Source of the DNA: Bacillota bacterium
GTDB taxonomy: Bacteria > Bacillota > Clostridia > Oscillospirales > Acutalibacteraceae
Assembly (NCBI GenBank): GCA_023458755.1
Contig: JAEWYE010000009.1
Location: 25,702 to 89,701 of the forward strand
Reading direction: 5' to 3'
Length of the DNA stretch: 64,000 bases
The notes under the pieces are model-generated. The model made no database searches. It was not told the DNA's origin and was given only the letters and a program-made list of their open reading frames with translations. Numbering within the stretch: position 1 is the stretch's first letter; every line of letters starts with the position of its first letter. Both the position numbers and the translations under genes were made by a program. This document shows, piece by piece, positions 60,702 to 64,000 of this stretch.

Positions 60702-63527
60702 ATGAAGACTCAACCAAAAAAATTAATACTTAGGGTGCTGAGTTTATCTATAGCACTAATGATTTTATTTGCAGGAATGCCGACAGGCACAAATCAGGAT
60801 TTGTGCGGATTCAATTTAAGCGTAAGTGCAGCATCAAACGTTGACCTTAGTGGTGTTACTATGCCAACTCTTGTCGGTGGTGGTGGAATAAATCACCCAG
60901 GTACAATTTCCGGAGGTACAGGTACAATTACAATTGCTCCTCAGGCGGGTTATACATTCACTGGTGATACACTAACTGTTCAGGTTATAGGCGATGGAAC
61001 TAAAAACGGTTCCAGTGTTGCCAGTGCTGTACTTACAGCTACAGCCATAACAGACGGAAGTGGCAATATTGTTATAGCGTTTGACGATACCATTACAGCA
61101 GTAACTAAAATTAATGGTATTTCAGTTTTTGGAGTTACAGAAAACTCTAACTACGCATTGAAGCTCACCAATAATGGTTCACATGTCTTGGCTGCACTTT
61201 ATTCAGACGCAGCTATGACAACTCTTATCCCTACAGAGAATGGTGTATTTAAGCCTTATGCTGTTGGAGCAACTGTCTATGTAAAAATTGTGCCTGCTGC
61301 AGGTTATGAAATTACTGCAACTCTACGTGGAGAAGTAGACGGAACCGGAATTGAGTATGATATAGTTAATTATAATTCTAGTGCTGTTGCATTTACAAAG
61401 CAAGCGGACGGAACATATACGGGTTCGTTTACTACCCAGGCTGGTGATTCAGGCTCATATGGACTATTTATTTCGAATGTATGGGAAGCAACAGCAATCA
61501 ATTGCACACTTACTGCACCAACATTAACAAATGCAACAGCTTCATATAAAAAGGGAGATACTGCAACAACGACTGCAAATTATGGGGATAGTGTAACAAT
61601 GGCAATTGCTCCAGCTGCTGGATATAGCCTTAATGCACTTACAGCTGATTCATTTGTTGTAACTGGTGGTACAAAAGGTACATATTCAAATGGCGTTCTT
61701 ACTATTGCAAACGTAACAGGTAATGTGACAGTTGCTTTGGCAGCGGGCGTTTCAAGTGTTGTTACACTCGAAGAGTATGATGGTACAGCTTTACCGATAA
61801 ATGGAACCATACTAATAAGTGATGAAAATATCACTGCAGATCAGAATATTACCTGGACTCACAAATCCGAGGTAACTGTAGATGATACGATTTCTTACGG
61901 AGATACAGTAACAATTCCGGTATATGCTGCCGGTTATACAATAACAGGCACACCTACTGTTAGCATGAATGGTGGTGGTATTCAAGTAACCGGTGCATAT
62001 GCAAATGGTAATGTTACATTTACAATGCCTGATATTGGTAATAATAATGATTCCATTAATTTAGTTGAAATTAGCGGCTTGGCAACTTCACACAAGAGCT
62101 ATGATATAAACTATAACAAGTCCGCAATGAAGATTTACAGCGGTGTTGCTGCACCGATAAACGGAGCTGTTACTCTTTCGGGTCTTCCTATTGATACAGA
62201 CGGTACTCTTGCAATGCAAGGTGATACAGGATACTATGCTGAAATAACACCTCCTGCAGTCGGTGCAGTCTATGACGTGACACCAAAGCTGTTTGGTGAG
62301 AATGATCCAGATGGTAGCTGGGCATTTTTTGCTGATCAGCCAAATATTACTGCGATTAAGGATGCAAACGGCAAAACTATCGGATTGTACTTTTCAGCTA
62401 CACCGGCAGACATGGAAAATAAATTTTCTGGCGAGGGTATGAATCTAAGATTTAGTAATGTTGTTATTCCAACACATAAAGTCACCTATAACGGCAATGG
62501 CGCAACAGGCGGAACTGCTCCGGCGGAAGACAACACGAAGCATCAAAATGATGTGATTACGCTTGCAGGCAATCCAGGGAATCTTGCAAAAAAAGGATAT
62601 ACATTCGGCGGATGGTCATTAACTCAGAACGGAAAAGCAGTAACTACCTATACAATAGGAACAACAGATGTAACTTTCTATGCAGTATGGACTGCAATTA
62701 TTCCTTCAGCACCGGCCGTTCAGACAGCACCGACCGCTTCCAATATAACGGTAATTGGCAAACTCTCCTCCAGCAAACTGACGGGCGGCAAAGCAAGTGT
62801 GCCCGGCACATTCAGCTGGACGAATCCCGATACAGTTATAACAAAATCCGGTAATTATGAAGTAACCTTTACTCCAACAGATACGGATCATTACAGTACG
62901 GTTACCTGCAATGTGCCAGTAACGGTAACATCTCTTCTAACTGACAGTTCCAACACGCAGCTTGATTTAACCGGCGCTGCACTGCCAGCGGGCGTTACCT
63001 CTGTTTCACTCGGCAGTACCGTGCAAGGCAGTTCTGCTTCTGCCTATGCGGTTGTGGAAAAACTGATTGGGCAGAACAAAAAGCTCGGCGATTTAAGCGG
63101 GTTAACGGTTTATGACCTTAAGCTGCTCGACCAACACGGAAAACCGATCGAAAAATTCAAGGGGAAAATCAAGGTGAAGCTGCCGATTCCTACCGGAATG
63201 AGCGGAGACCTAAAGGTATTTTGGTACAATCCGGCGGACGGTACACTCACGGACATGACTGCAACGCAGAAAGACGGTTATTTGGTATTTGAAACCAATC
63301 ATTTCAGCTATTATACCATTGCTCAGTTCAAGTCTTCTGGTACAAGTTCCACCACAACATCCGGTTCCGGTGCAAGTTCTAGTGCAACATCTGGCACGGC
63401 GGAAAATCCGAAGACCGGTTCCGGCAGTTGGCTGATCATCCCGCTGGCGCTGTTTTTGGGAAGCGTGGCGGCAGGTACAGCTCTTATAAAGCGCCGGAAG
63501 ATGTACAAAATCAAAAAGGAATCCTGA
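60702..63527 (+). CDS. Second large wall-anchored surface protein with NPKTG sorting signal, mosaic gene
   Basis: 941 residues. The signal peptide covers about residues 1-45. Several beta domains with repeated TVALAAG/GDTVTI-like blocks occupy about 46-585. A Listeria-Bacteroides (InlB-type) repeat is at about 590-665 (VTYNGNGATGG, GYTFGGWS, TFYAVW). The shared C-terminal module (about 680-875, ending HFSYYTIA), a Ser/Thr linker, NPKTG (902-906), a hydrophobic helix and KRRKMYKIKKES close the protein. Codons up to about 62.4 kb favour A/T at third positions, while the last kilobase favours G/C as the neighbours do, suggesting a grafted N-terminal part. ATG 60702 follows AAGGTGG. Confidence 0.9.
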   Translation: MKTQPKKLILRVLSLSIALMILFAGMPTGTNQDLCGFNLSVSAASNVDLSGVTMPTLVGGGGINHPGTISGGTGTITIAPQAGYTFTGDTLTVQVIGDGTKNGSSVASAVLTATAITDGSGNIVIAFDDTITAVTKINGISVFGVTENSNYALKLTNNGSHVLAALYSDAAMTTLIPTENGVFKPYAVGATVYVKIVPAAGYEITATLRGEVDGTGIEYDIVNYNSSAVAFTKQADGTYTGSFTTQAGDSGSYGLFISNVWEATAINCTLTAPTLTNATASYKKGDTATTTANYGDSVTMAIAPAAGYSLNALTADSFVVTGGTKGTYSNGVLTIANVTGNVTVALAAGVSSVVTLEEYDGTALPINGTILISDENITADQNITWTHKSEVTVDDTISYGDTVTIPVYAAGYTITGTPTVSMNGGGIQVTGAYANGNVTFTMPDIGNNNDSINLVEISGLATSHKSYDINYNKSAMKIYSGVAAPINGAVTLSGLPIDTDGTLAMQGDTGYYAEITPPAVGAVYDVTPKLFGENDPDGSWAFFADQPNITAIKDANGKTIGLYFSATPADMENKFSGEGMNLRFSNVVIPTHKVTYNGNGATGGTAPAEDNTKHQNDVITLAGNPGNLAKKGYTFGGWSLTQNGKAVTTYTIGTTDVTFYAVWTAIIPSAPAVQTAPTASNITVIGKLSSSKLTGGKASVPGTFSWTNPDTVITKSGNYEVTFTPTDTDHYSTVTCNVPVTVTSLLTDSSNTQLDLTGAALPAGVTSVSLGSTVQGSSASAYAVVEKLIGQNKKLGDLSGLTVYDLKLLDQHGKPIEKFKGKIKVKLPIPTGMSGDLKVFWYNPADGTLTDMTATQKDGYLVFETNHFSYYTIAQFKSSGTSSTTTSGSGASSSATSGTAENPKTGSGSWLIIPLALFLGSVAAGTALIKRRKMYKIKKES

Positions 63528-63689
63528 TTAAAAGACTCCCAGATTCAAAGTCAAATATTTCAGTAAAACCCACAGGGTCTGATGTTTTCGAATAATGACA
63601 GCACCGGGCTAAGCGGAAAAGAACCGAATTCATGCTTTTTCGCTCTGCGGAAGGCTTGCACCAAAATAAACGGTAAAAGAAATGGTTTA

Positions 63690-63802
63690 TCCGCTTATGC
63701 AAATTTTTAACCGCTTGTACAAAATCGGTTGCAAACTGCTTGACAAAATGCTAGGTTTATAAATACTATCGGATTTCTGCTGAAGAAGTCCGGTAGTTTT
63801 TT
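63690..63802 (+). repeat. Regulatory cassette, copy 2: LytTR-type repeats, promoter elements, terminator
   Basis: CCGCTTATGCA (63691-63701) and CCGCTTGTACA (63711-63721) are 20 bp apart as in copy 1. TTGACA, TGCTAGGTTTATAAA and the hairpin ACTATCGGA/TCCGGTAGT (63765-63773 with 63789-63797) with TTTTTT follow. It can terminate the upstream surface gene and also control the next one. The 63528-63689 stretch before it shows no other feature. Confidence 0.75.
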
Positions 63803-63928
63803 ACAAGAAACAGAAAAAGGAGCAGGGCAAGTCTCCGCTCAATTCATCAGCGTCCGTCTTGAGGCGGGCAACAGAAAGATTAACTATTAAAAGTCAAGCC
63901 TGAAATTGAGGAAGGTGGTAAAAAGCAG

Positions 63929-64000
63929 ATGGTTCAAAAAGGGTATAGCAAAGCAGGCGTCCGGTTGAACGCCGCATCGGCTATTATGAGAAAATTACGC
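63929..64000 (+). CDS. 5' end of a further gene, cut by window edge
   Basis: 24 codons from ATG 63929 (MVQKGYSKAGVRLNAASAIM start), preceded by GAGGAAGGTGG. The first residues MVQK also begin the surface protein at 50.9 kb, and the upstream regulatory cassette is the same as before the second surface gene, so another surface protein is likely. Too little is visible to classify it. Confidence 0.6.
   Translation, partial: MVQKGYSKAGVRLNAASAIMRKLR

Overview
The window looks like a chromosomal segment of a plant-glycan-using, Gram-positive anaerobe of the Clostridia (Bacillota). The Oscillospirales are my best guess, by inference only. The grounds are moderate-to-low GC, strong AGGAGG-type ribosome binding sites, many intrinsic terminators, YesM/YesN and LytTR two-component systems, DUF624 proteins, ECF transport and Gram-positive surface anchors. 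No rRNA, tRNA, IS element, phage gene or CRISPR array was seen.

Region 1 (1-11.3 kb) is mixed. It holds a sugar-binding lipoprotein cut by the left edge with a DapA/NanA-like aldolase. Next is an operon of ECF S-component, methyltransferase, HypA and HypB. Then come a lone hypothetical gene, an IclR regulator, MscL, a TetR/membrane protein/flavodoxin operon, a nitroreductase and a tandem P-loop ATPase.

Region 2 (11.3-37.3 kb) carries two monosaccharide import systems, each with its own extracellular-sugar sensing module. The first is a membrane-anchored binding protein, YesM kinase, YesN regulator and second binding lipoprotein, followed by a ChvE/MmsA/MmsB transporter and preceded by a GH36 alpha-galactosidase. 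The second is a YesN regulator plus a binding protein with two tandem sugar-binding domains, followed by a YtfQ-YtfR-YtfT-YjfF galactofuranose-type transporter and a separately promoted YesM kinase. A truncated surface-protein gene and a MerR gene lie between them, and a chemoreceptor gene follows.

Region 3 (37.5-47.4 kb) is an L-arabinoside locus. It has a GH127 beta-L-arabinofuranosidase divergent from a LacI regulator, then a sugar ABC transporter, a DUF624 protein and a GH51 alpha-L-arabinofuranosidase. Related palindromes in front of these genes look like LacI operators. A decayed chemoreceptor pseudogene lies at the left border.

Region 4 (47.5-64 kb) is a surface-protein region. Two LytTR-regulator/GHKL-kinase systems are interleaved with a secreted protein and two large wall-anchored proteins that share a C-terminal module ending in NPKTG sorting signals. 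Direct repeats of the spacing used by LytTR regulators precede the surface-protein genes. One such cassette (direct repeats, promoter-like elements, terminator) occurs twice, 3.3 kb apart. This region is the best candidate for a less-described regulated surface-display system.
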